Assembly (NCBI GenBank): GCA_964200075.2
Contig: CAXNAA020000478.1
Coordinates: 1-20,952 of the forward strand
DNA: 20,952 nucleotides
Source: Sphacelaria rigidula
Taxonomy: Eukaryota; Phaeophyceae; Sphacelariales
Direction: 5' to 3'
In this document: positions 1-11,000 of the stretch, one piece after another
Layout of the letters: each line of letters starts with the position of its first letter
Numbering within the stretch: position 1 is the first letter of the stretch
Program-made: the position numbers and the translations under genes
Notes under the pieces: model-generated
What the model was told of the DNA's origin: nothing
Seen by the model: the letters and a program-made list of their open reading frames with translations, nothing else
Databases searched by the model: none

Positions 1-79
1 GACCCCGACTGATGCGCCCACATGTCCCGAAAGGGGTAGACTGGCGCCCAGAATAAATGGGACGACAACACACACAACA

Positions 80-154
<75 letters not shown>

Positions 155-190
155 GGTGTAAGTGTCCAGAATAGATGGGACGAACACACA
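1..190. repeat. (CA)n microsatellite in a short duplicated flank
   Basis: An uninterrupted CA run of about 36 units covers 82-153. It is flanked by two diverged copies of an 'agaataaatgggacga'-like motif (about 47-66 and 165-184), so the run lies between the arms of a short direct repeat. No coding exon was recognised here. Confidence 0.95.
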
Positions 191-1923
191 CACGAACATA
201 CACTGTCTAATATTACAACATGCTTATGGTCATATTACCCCACATTTTCCTCGTGTGGTAGGTGTTTCATGATTGGAAAGGCGCTTCGTCGCAATCAGCG
301 TTGGGCAACACCCACGGAAGCAGCGTGACTGTTTCTTCGTTGCCTCTTCTACAGTAGTACAGCGTACATGTTGTGTTGATATCTTCTGCTTTGATCGTTG
401 ATCGGGGGCTGACTTCTCGAAAGTGCTGCCCTACTCTACTTACCACCCGGCGGAGACTGTGTATTAACAGTGTGAGCGCAGAGAAAACGAAAGTATGCCT
501 ACTTTACAGGTATTCCGAGCTGCACTGAACAACAAGTCTCGATGTTGTAGGACCGTGCTGTGCACGATATACAGTAAGTAGATTTTATGGGTATCGCGAA
601 AACGGCGAGAGCACAACGCGGGCCGACTTGTCACGGTTCGCGTTTACAGGGAAGGGTTTGTCATGTCTCCTCGTCTGTCCTGTGACATATTGTCTTGTAT
701 AATCCTCCAGATTTCATCCTTTCTCACTCATGCACTTTGCGAGAATTTCGATAATTCCCCGCTTGTAGTGTTCGCATGCTTTGGACTATCGGAAACAAGC
801 ATGCCGCCACGCTTTCAGACAGCGGAACCGTGTCACCGCGATTAATAGAAACAACGATCTTGGAGAGACTGTGCAAGTAGTTGGAGCAAAATCTCGCCGC
901 ATCCCTCGATACACAACTCGCGTCCTTCTCCACTCGCGGGTGCTTTGTGGTGGAGGCCACTTCCACCCCTTGGCCGGGTGGTGCACGGCACAGTGAAAGG
1001 CAGGTCATGGAACTCCCTCCGACTCCTGGCGTGCCTTCCTTTCCACGCCCGCTGAAGGCTGCACCAAGTCCTCGGTGGGTATGGTCGTCGTTTCTTCTTG
1101 GCACCCCGTCATGTGTGGCTTCTGTACTGTATTGACATACACAGCACGTGTGCGCGGTACACTGGCAGCTGACCCATAAGTCGACGGCCTGGCTAGTGAT
1201 GTGGACCACATTGCATAGCTCTGCCATCAGCTAAATAGATCGGTGCTGCGTGTGTGTACTCTGAGCAGTCGACCCATCCTCTTTCGGGTATAATAGAATA
1301 TCAAGTGTTTGACACTCTAACCTTACTCGTATGCCTCTTCGCATATTTGTCAAGGTACAACGACCTTACCCTGCCTCGTGCACTTCAAGCGAATGTTTGC
1401 GGAGGCGGTGTCCTGGGACAATCTCAGGAGCTCGAAACGTATAATGGAACCTGCGGGGCCTCAGGTAACAGACTGCATGGTGGCTGCAGTATTACAGCTC
1501 AAACCCACCTTCCGTTACCCGTTCTCAAGTATTTATCCTCCGGCTAGCTTCGCGAATCCCAAAGGAAACGATTGACCTCGAAGGCCGTCGGGATGTTGCC
1601 AGTCAAACGCCGGTCGAACCTACTTCCGGGGGGAGGGTTAGAGCACATGTAGTCGTTGGCTAGTCCTACTGTCAAACAATCGACGGATTGTTTTCAGTAT
1701 CACAGGCACCCACGCCCAGCTGGTATTCATAACGCAGATGTATGTGATCCTGTTAATGTAATGTCTACGGTTTTTCACGCGGGACCATCAGCACCCGAAG
1801 ACTCAAAGTAGAAGCATGGTCGCCCAGAGGGATAACTGCCATTCAGCAGGATTCCGACCTACGGTACAGCTCTGGCTCACCACGTGTCTGTGGACGACAG
1901 GTGCAGCACTTGCGGGGCTGAGA
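191..1923. other. Sequence upstream of the CH-domain gene, no recognised gene
   Basis: No exon with recognisable homology was found on either strand. The longest open frame is 167 codons on the minus strand (724-1227); it is Cys/Thr-rich and matches nothing I know. An overlapping plus-strand frame (about 880-1000) could be read as an exon between a tag acceptor and 'cag|gtcatg', but it too is unrecognised. The stretch probably holds the promoter and 5' UTR of the gene starting at 1924, but no core promoter motif stands out. Confidence 0.5.
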
Positions 1924-2049
1924 ATGAGTGAAGCGTCTGGTACTTTAGAGCAGGAGCTGGACGACGGCTCGAAGTCAGGGATGCCGCTCCCCTGGCAGGG
2001 CTCCATCAAGCTTCCCGACGGCGACGAGGACATCGTGAACGCCGCTCAG
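1924..2049 (+). CDS. CH-domain gene, exon 1
   Basis: Forty-two codons starting MSEASGTLEQEL and ending DEDIVNAAQ, followed by the donor CAG|gtttca. The exon is acidic, as is common for leads into a CH domain, and ends in phase 0, matching exon 2. The start is supported by A at -3. The gttt donor is weaker than the gtgagt and gtaagt donors used elsewhere in this gene. Confidence 0.5.
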
Positions 2050-5000
2050 GTTTCAACTCATTCGGCACAATGCATTTTTGTGCTTGGCGATTGCTTTACT
2101 CTCATGGAATAAAGTAATACCAATTCAGTCGGCAGCCGTAATTCCCCCCCCCAACCTTCGAAGAGCTCGGTGATATTCAACAGCTCCTTTTTGGGATTAC
2201 CGTGAATGGAAAATAATGTGTTTCTGGTGTTAGCAAAAATATGGATCACTTTCGATATAGTGTTGTGGGCTCTGACCTCTCTCTGGCCGCAGCCCGTTTT
2301 CGACTGTAAATGTCCAACATGGACCGTTCTTCACCCCAGACACGCAGTGTTTTCCAATTTTCGGACACCTCGCCACGCGAATATCGTAACACAGATAGCG
2401 GCGTTGTGTCGACAATCTCTCCGTCTGCATGCCGCAATGGACCGCTTCTCGCGGCGTGCGCGGCGTCACGAGCTTGAAGCGCCACAGCAAACTCAAACAC
2501 AAACTGGACAGTAAACAACGCCTGGCTCCCATGAGTAAGCGAAAATGGGTGTGTTGCCGGCAGGTCCTGTTCCATCACATCGTAATCATGCACACAATAC
2601 TAAACGCACAGTGGTTATGAAGATGTGCACGAGAAGGCCAAGACATGGCAAACACGTAGGTATACGCATTATGATCGGTGGAGCTTTGTGCTGCCATGCT
2701 CAGTGGAGCAGAATGTCGAGAGATCAACGCAATACAGCACACTCCGAACCAAGACGGGCCGCAAAATAATGGCGACATCCTATGTATCAGCGAGAAATGA
2801 GCTTGTTGCTGATGGATGGGTGTTCCATCGTAGCGTGGTATTGTGCGCGATACTAAACGCATGGTTGTGTTCTAGATATGTTCGTAAAGGCCAGGGCACG
2901 GTGAGCATATTGATGTACGGAGCAGGTGCGCCGGGGCATTGTGTCACGAGAATTTCGAACTACTGTCAACATCACCCCCCGCGAAATGTCTGCCCGAAAC
3001 GGCATGCTATGCTTCTTTTTTTAAATCAAGTGATGTAGGAGAGGGATGCGGATCGAGTTGCCTGCAACTTTGCTGTGGTGCTTCAATCACGTGATGCCCT
3101 GCAACCCGAGAGACAGGGTTTGTTGCAGTATGAAGACTGTTGTTGTAGCTTGCCGTTATCGCTGTAAGCACGCCAATCGATCAATTCCGACGTAACAAAT
3201 GACCCGGCGCGGCTAGCGTGCCGTGGAGCGAAGGCATCCTGAACGCTGATTCAGCCAATGAAGAACCATAGGAATAAGTGGAAATATCTGAACACTTGCT
3301 TTTGGAGTGCAAAGCTTCCGCACAAGGTTTGGGACACTAGATAGATTGACGGTAGGGCAACGTTCTCGCGACACACGGCCAAGTTAAGCATGATACATTT
3401 ATCAGTCACCGTCTGAATTCATATAAACATAATTACCAGGTGACCCGCAAGCGTTGTCTGTGCAGTATCACATAATTATGTGCTCAACATATCCTAGCTA
3501 TTACGTACATACCTCGAAAACTCCCGTGGGTTTCGTATTGCGCACAATATCACGCTGCGATGGAACACCGCCCGCCAGCAACACGCCTATTTCTCGCTAA
3601 TACATAGGATATCGCCATTATTTTGCGGCTCGTCTTGGCTTCGAATTTGCTGCAGTGCGTTGATCTCGCGACATTAAGCTCCACCAAGCATGATGCGTAT
3701 GTCTACATGTTTGACATACCCTGACCTTCTCGTATATATCTTTAAAGCCACTGTGCGTTGATTATCACATGCATGATCACCCTGTGATGGACCAGCACCC
3801 GCCGGCAACGCACCCACGTTCAATAGCACATGGGATTCAGCCGTTTTTTCCGGTCCAGTTTGTGTTCGAGTTCGCTTTGGTGCTTCAATCTCATGACGCC
3901 GCGCACCCCGAGAGAAGCGGTTCATTGCGGCGCGCAGACAGGGAGGTTATGAGCACAACGAGGTTATCTGTGGGATTTACAATGTCGTGTGGCGAGAGGG
4001 AGTGTCCGAACAATAGAGAGCGCGGCGCGACTGGGTGAATAATGGTCCATGTTGGATTATACAATCTAAATCGGGTTGCGGCCAGATAGGGGTCAGAGCC
4101 TGAAACGCTACATCGGAAGTGATCCATATCGTGACGTATTGTCCAGAAGCCTGCACCCGGAAGCCTGCACAATGCTCAAACCTGGTGAAAGTTGCACTTC
4201 ACTTTTTTCTGCCATTTCGTGATGTGAACACCCGAAAAGTCATTACCTATGGCATTTGACGAGATCATCTCTGGCGGTAAAGTTGGAGTGACCACACCTG
4301 AGTGAAGGCGCACATTTTTGCGCGCTCATTTCGTGGTGATGCGACCCGAGGTCAAGAAGTTCTAGATCCCATAGACTGTAATCGGCGCTACGAATCGCCT
4401 TTTTGAGTGTCACATGTTACGAGACGTTTCACTTGGTAGACCTCTTCAGACGGATGTCCCACCTCTAGACCTGCACTCTACGATTCGCACGAGCTTCACC
4501 AAACCGCGACGAGAATGACGCCAATGCAATCTAACACGGGTAGCTCGCTGCTGTTCCTTACGGTATTTTTTGGCATGGTCGAAATTCCACGTTTTGAAAC
4601 CCTTGGCACTGTGTGATATTACCCCGGACTCCCTTCTTTCGCGATATTTTTTCGTACGTCCAACCCAGACGTGGATACTCCAGATTTTGCACGAAAGCTC
4701 AAAGGACATGAGGTGCGACGGGAGAACGGCCGAATCGCTCACTGATGGACGCGCTCTTTGTCGACTCGTGAACGCGATCGCCCCCCGCAGTGTGCAGATC
4801 ACCTTCGACTTGAACAACGAAAACGACCAGGTGGCATTTTTTCCAATGTCTAGCAATTCATATACCCTATACCGTACGGAGATAGCGTCCATCCCGAAGT
4901 CGATATGAAACCCCAAACGATATAGACAGCGGATGATGGCGAGCCATTCCACGTCTCGTATTCGTCCCTGCAGTGCGCCCGCCCTCGACCCTCGGAGTTG

Positions 5001-8000
5001 AAGCGCACTGAAACGCCGCTCGCGTGCATAGTTTCACATCTTTTTGGGAATGTATTCGACTCCTTGGTCTGACCCGCGTCTGTAGTAACCTTTCATGTTC
5101 ACGTTGTGAGCATCTCCCCGGGAGCGTGGTGTTACCAGGGCACCACGACTTATTTTGGCGCTATCCTCTGCCTTTCACTCCTCGTGCGTGCTTTGCGTTC
5201 AACACATTTTACTGCGTAGTTCTTCACTAACTTGATGGAAGACTGACTGTGGGTACGAGGTATAACATATGTATCGTAATAAAACATACTCGGTGTGTCG
5301 TTGCTCTAGGAGCTTTCGAACAGTGTGTGTTGCCGGGATGGTATCTTCTACACCGTTGCTGTTGCTGGGTGCTATCTTCTGCGAATATGCCCCTGGGTCT
5401 TGTACTTTTCAGGGATCTACACGTTACACGCTACACATGCCACAACGTTACACGTTACGTTCACGTTACGTTTTTGACGAAACGTGAACGTTGAAGACTT
5501 TTCACGTGATGAATGCAACGTTGAATTTTTGTATATGAACGGTAACTTAAGGTTAAACTTTTGTAACGTGACAAACAAAACGTAACGTGAACATTAAATT
5601 GCCTCAACATTCAAAACACGTGATACGAAACGTTTCGTGGAACGTGTAACCTACATTACACGTCACATGAAACATAATGAAGCGGTGCACACGTCAAGTT
5701 TACAATGAACTTCGAAATCCTGCGAGACAAAGTAACTACTATAAAACGGTACAAGTACAGGCCGTGATTTTGCTAAGAGTACGAGGTTACAAGTAGAGTC
5801 TTTACTTCGTAAACACAGTACAAGTGCAGGCTGTACTTGTAACCTTGTACCACTGTATTTCCGACTACCGGCTGTACTCTGCAAGTACAGTAGTGTAAGG
5901 TTCCAAGTACAGCCTGTACTCTGCAAGCACAGTAGTGCAGGGCTTCAATTACAGCCTGTACTCGCAAACACAGCTGTACTCGCGAACACAGCATTGCCGT
6001 GCAAGGTTACAAGTACAGGCTATACTCTGCAAATACAACAGACAGCAGAAGTTCAAGATACAAACACCCTGCACTTTGCACACACAGTATTACAGTACGA
6101 GGTAGGCAACCATTTGTTCGCGGCAACGGGAGGCAGGTTCGCATGTGGCAGCGATGATGTCGCCAATGTCTTCAGTTCTACACCGTCTTGACTGTAAGGT
6201 TGAAGGCTACACGCACGTGCACGTACATGGTGGTGCATGCAGATGCAGAGGATATGGCTCCTGCCTGCACTACGGTATACGTGCAGACTCTTCTTTGTTT
6301 GCTAACACTCGTAACCGTCTCAGAAAAAACAAAATTGGGCTCCCGAATAAAATAAAATAAAGTGGACTCCCGAACTAAAAGCAAAATGGCTCCCGAATTT
6401 AAATTAAAACGCGCGATCGGTCATAATAAAAGGTGTGGGTGGATTTGTATTTCCCCCCACATGGGGAGATGTAATATCTCCGCTAGATAAATGCATTGAT
6501 TGCCTGTACCGCGGTGTTCACCTGTCATACGTACATACATGCATACATATATATACGCCTACCTTTCACGGCCTTGATGAACCATTTTGTTGTTCATGTG
6601 AACATGTTTACATATACAGAACCAAGGATACCCGACATACTGTAGTTTTGTCTCCGAAATGCCGGGAAGACTCAAGCCGGCGGTCAACCATGTTGTTCAC
6701 GATCTATCGTGTGGGCAGTATGTGCTGTCGTGCGAATGATCAATCACTTGGAAATTAAAAATTGAAGGGCAACAAAAATTTAAAAGAAGAGAGAATATAT
6801 GAAAATATTACGGTCGTTCTGGAGGCCCGGTCCCAAAAGGGTTAATACATGTATACATGTATGGAAACAAGGGTACCCGGTATTGTTCTGTCCGCGAAAT
6901 GATGAAAATAATACGGTCAAAAAGATGAAAATAAAAGAGGAGATATGAAAATAATACGGTCAAAAACGAATGAACGATACACTGTAGAGAAAGTAACGTT
7001 ACACAATCACATAATGCACCTACGCTCAAAACATACGACGGGTCACCGTCAGCGTCACGTACACGGTAACGTCACGCGTTACACGACACGTTAAAACGCC
7101 TCAAACACTGGTGAATGAGCCGCGACATGCACAGAATGAAACGTTACATTCGAACGTTACACGTGTCAACGAAACGTTATATTAGACGTTACACGTTCCA
7201 TGAAACGTTTCATATCACGTTACAAGTAACGAAACGTAAAATTCGAAGTATTTTTACGTGATGAACGTAACGTGAACGTAAGGTCAAATTTTCAAACGAA
7301 ACGTTAACGTAACGTTAAATTTTTTAACGTGCCAGACGTAAGGTAACGTGAATTTAAACTTTACAAACGTGATGAACGTAACGTGTAACGTGTAACGTGT
7401 AACGTATAACGTGTAGACCCCTGCTTTTTTTCAGGTGAGGAATTTTATGCACTTCATGGATGCATGCCGCCGCTTTGGTGTGCCGGAAGGAGCGCTTTTT
7501 GATGCATCCAGTCGGTGAGTCGCTCTCCGCACCCACTACTATGACCCTGCGAATGGTTCGGAGTCTACGGTTTTCAGCCGTGGCGCCCGGGCAGATTGTT
7601 GCGGATTCTGTGCCGACAAAGCCTTTTTGAGCAGGACCTGGTTCCCGTTGTTGAAACGTGAGTTCATGAGTATTCAAGAATGTTAGACGACAGTGGACGG
7701 GATGCGGGGATGCGGGTCCAGGGATCGCTATTCAAATGCCAGGCATATACCGAGGGGGGGTACTCATTCGTTGCTCGCCTTAGTCGTTTGACCATGTGAC
7801 CACGCACCCCTTGCGAGACGGAGTACCGATCCTACTCCTAATGGAGGGAGTGGCGGGTTGATCCTGTGAGCCTATGAACTCGTCCCGACGAAGGAGAAGG
7901 CATCCAAAGCATGCCAACAACAACAAAAACGCGAACGAAGACAAAAAGTAGGCCTCTGCCGGAATTTCTGTGCTGCCGACCGACCAACCGGGGTACACAA

Positions 8001-11000
8001 TGGGCAAAGAGGCACAAGCTTAAGGTGTGCTATACACTGTCGGTACTAGCGTGGATTTATCAGCTACCTGTATCGATGACTCTCTGGGGAATCGACACAA
8101 CAATATACCCATTGCTTCTTGAATAGATGCGGCGGTGGAAACCTATCCATATATTTTGTCGAACATGATGGATGTCGAAACACGTCTTTTGATGTGTACT
8201 GCAAGCGACAATATATCGTGCAAGCGTCAACCAATAGTCTATTGCAATTACAGAAGAGTGAAGATTACTGGACATCGATGGACGTCGTGTACCGCAATAG
8301 ATTTTGGCATGTATTTATCGATATTCATTTCTGTTACAAATATATCTGGTTAGCACTTTATCGATAGCCATCGCCGTCGTCCATAGATTTGGGTAACAAT
8401 CTATCGATAGCTTTTGCCGCCAACAATAGATTTGGGAGTCATCCTACGATAGGGGGGGGTATTTTGGGCACCTTCTTGCACGAAATTCCAAGTCAAATCG
8501 TCGTTGAAAGCAGCAACGGTTGTTCGAAAGAGCTTGTTGTGAATAAACAACGCTCATTCATACCGATCGACACCGTTTTGAACCAAATACAAGCGCACCG
8601 CGAGTGTGGCAGATCGTCTGACACATTTATGAGCCTCTTTTTTCGTGCAATCAAATCCTCCCCCCCCTACCGTAGGATGACTCTTGGGGGCATCTCTGGA
8701 TAGCCATTGCGTCAACAATAGGTTTTGGATTAATATATATATATATATATATATATATGTTTCTCGCTGCAACCGAAAAATGTGTATTGATAGCTATTGA
8801 TCGACGCCACTCAGCTCCTATTGTGGCCAGCAATAGATAGTGGTGGCCGCGATTCAGGTTCTGCTGTGACCAGCAATAGACATTGGCGACCGCTTTTCAG
8901 ATTCTAATGTGCTTGTCAATACGTATTGGTGGCCGCAATGCAGATCCAACTATGATTGTCAATAAACAGTGGCGGAGTCTATTACAACAAATGATATATA
9001 TCGATAGACGACTTGGCCACTCCATTGTCGTGGCAATGATACACTTTGTCTCTTGTCCCGAATCTATTGTTGCCCACAACAGCTATCGGTTGAGCGGATG
9101 ACAATGGAAATAAACAGTAACATTTTTCGGGGCTATTGAGGCGGCAATGTTCTATTGCACACTCTATTGTCCAGGGTATAAGCACATCTCACCCACAAAT
9201 AAATATACTCTACGCGCTTCTGTCCATCAGAGGGAGAACCCTGAGTACCGACACCACACCAACAACAAAAACTCGTAATCTTTTGTCCACACATGTTGCG
9301 GATTCTTGCAACGTACAATCGTTCCGAATTTGTATGATTGTGACGTCATATTTCTACAAGTATTATCATCGTCTATCGTACCCTCCGCATTATCAATTGC
9401 CACCTCTCTATCTCACTTCAGTAGAAGATATGCTCTATACATAGTACACGGCATTGTAGGTGCGGCAACAGACGACAGAGGATATCTACCGATGGACACC
9501 GTATACCGCAGTAGATACTAGTGTGTATACATCGATAGTCATAGTCATCATCGCAGAATTCGTACGCAATCTATCAAAAGTCATCGCCACCATCGACAGA
9601 TTTGGTGCACCATCTATCAATAGCCATGGCCGTCATCAATACATTTGGCACGCAGTCTACCGATAGCCGTTGCCGCAATCAATAAATTTGGAAAGCTATC
9701 TATCGATATTTTCGGTCGGCGGCAATAGCTTTCGGTGTAAGGCCACAACAGACTGGTGCCTGGGCAATCGTGTGGGAAATGGGCCTATCGATAGACTTTG
9801 TCGACGACATTAGACAGAGAAACCTGCAGATCGGTAGCCATTCACGACGACTCTATTGGCGTCTAGTGCTGCAGACTCTGTCGTTATTGCAGTAGACGGC
9901 ATCTATTGTCCAGGGTGTGACGTTGGAACTGTATGGCCGGCAGACTTGTTCAGTCCGTCGAGTTGCAGCCGCTCATACTATTATGCTTTCCATTGTTACC
10001 CTCTGATCAGTAATCTCTTCCCCTCACGCTCACGTACGTATATTGCCCGTCCGGCAGAGATCCTAAGCGCATCGCGTTATGCCTGCATGTTCTTAGTCGA
10101 GTGGTCCAAGACACGGTGCCTACCTTCAGGGGACCATTTCTGTCGCAGCGCGCCTCCACGGTATCATCCCCTCGCGACAACAACAGCAGCGCATCTTCCT
10201 CCACATCTTCAAACATAAGCGGACGCGAGCAGCGCTTGCAAGTCCTAGACGAGCAGCGCTTGCAAGTCCTAGACGAGCAGCGCTTGCAAGTCCTAGACGC
10301 CACAATCGCGCCAGCGCATTTGCGACAGCAACACCCGGGGCATATTTCGTCGATATCTCCATCGACCGCTGATCTTACGGCGTCGAATGTTGAATTTTGG
10401 CACAATCAATCACCTGATCTACAGCAGCCGCGAACGGCTCAGGAGCAGCAGTCACTAAGCAGCCAACAGCCTGACTTGCAGCAGCACCGCCAGACGATAC
10501 ACTGCGGGCAGCTGAGTCTACCTTCTCGTTTACAGGGGGTTTGGGGTGGAGATACACTGGAACCGAGGGGCGGTGCCCGGACTTTCACCTCCCCATTGGC
10601 AAGAGGATTTACGCTACGCGACGGCGAACCTTGTCCTTTCGATGACGCGCATCAGGCAGGGGCGTCTTTCGACAAGAAGTTTGAAGACCTCGTTCAGCAG
10701 CAGCAACAACAGAAGCAGAAGCAGCAGCTCAAGGTGCGGTGTATCGCGGCAGCGGTATTTGAAGCTGCTGCACTTGCAGGGTTCCCCAACAAACAATCTT
10801 ACCGTCGACCAGACGTTGTTCAACTACTTGTAAATGTTCTTGAAAAATATAAAAGTGCAGTGCCGCAGGCGACGGTGGCAGGAGTAGTGAGGGATCCGGG
10901 TCAGGAGCAATGGAAGACGTAGAAGTCTAGTCAGTCCGCACCGTCGTATCGTGTGACCATCGACTGTCCTCCCTTTTTGTGAGTGTTCTAGTCGTGCGTC

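Larger units (their letters stand above)
5410..7423. mobile_element. hAT-like non-autonomous element in CH-gene intron 2
   Basis: The ends are inverted: CAGGGATCTACACGTTACAC at 5410, and on the other strand from 7423 CAGGGGTCTACACGTTATAC. About 24 of the first 27 bases match, and similarity continues through ACGTTACACGTTACGTTCA further in. Both subterminal regions (about 5420-5670 and 6990-7414) are packed with degenerate GTAACGT/ACGTTAC units in both orientations. hAT transposons typically have short inverted ends starting CAGGG and rich subterminal motifs, and make 8-bp target duplications. The flanks here are gtactttt and cttttttt, only a partial match. No transposase frame is visible, so the element would be non-autonomous. 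Confidence 0.65.
8040..9930. repeat. Degenerate CTATCGATAG / CAATAGATTTGG satellite
   Basis: Roughly 35-45-bp diverged units alternate 'caatagatttgg' with 'ctatcgatag' and 'ccatcgccgtc'. They are clearest at 8350-8435 and 9545-9725. A longer direct duplication is visible: the stretch around 8270-8430 (catcgatggacgtcgtgtaccgcaa...) resembles 9490-9640 (taccgatggacaccgtataccgcag...). 'ctattgtccagggt' occurs at about 9166 and 9903. The whole field lies in the intron before the Ser/Gln-rich exon. Confidence 0.8.

Noticed and set aside
724-1227. 167-codon minus-strand open frame
   Set aside because: Low-complexity Cys/Thr/His-rich product without family resemblance; plus-strand frames over the same DNA look equally plausible and there is no splice or start support.
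2206-3038. Several 60-137-codon frames on both strands
   Set aside because: They lie within the arms of the inverted-repeat element and reappear mirrored at 3674-4172, so they are by-products of the repeat.
4446-4952. 168-codon minus-strand frame
   Set aside because: Antisense to CH exon 2 (4669-4830), which has clear homology and strong splice sites on the plus strand.
7379-7414. Possible telomere-like or CRISPR-like array of GTAACGT units
   Set aside because: The motif is degenerate, occurs in both orientations and is mirrored at 5420-5671, which fits subterminal repeats of a transposon and not a telomere or CRISPR array.
10007-10405. Minus-strand frame with RTCKRCSS repeats
   Set aside because: It is the antisense reading of the 24-bp triplication; the plus strand has the longer uninterrupted frame with matching splice phases.
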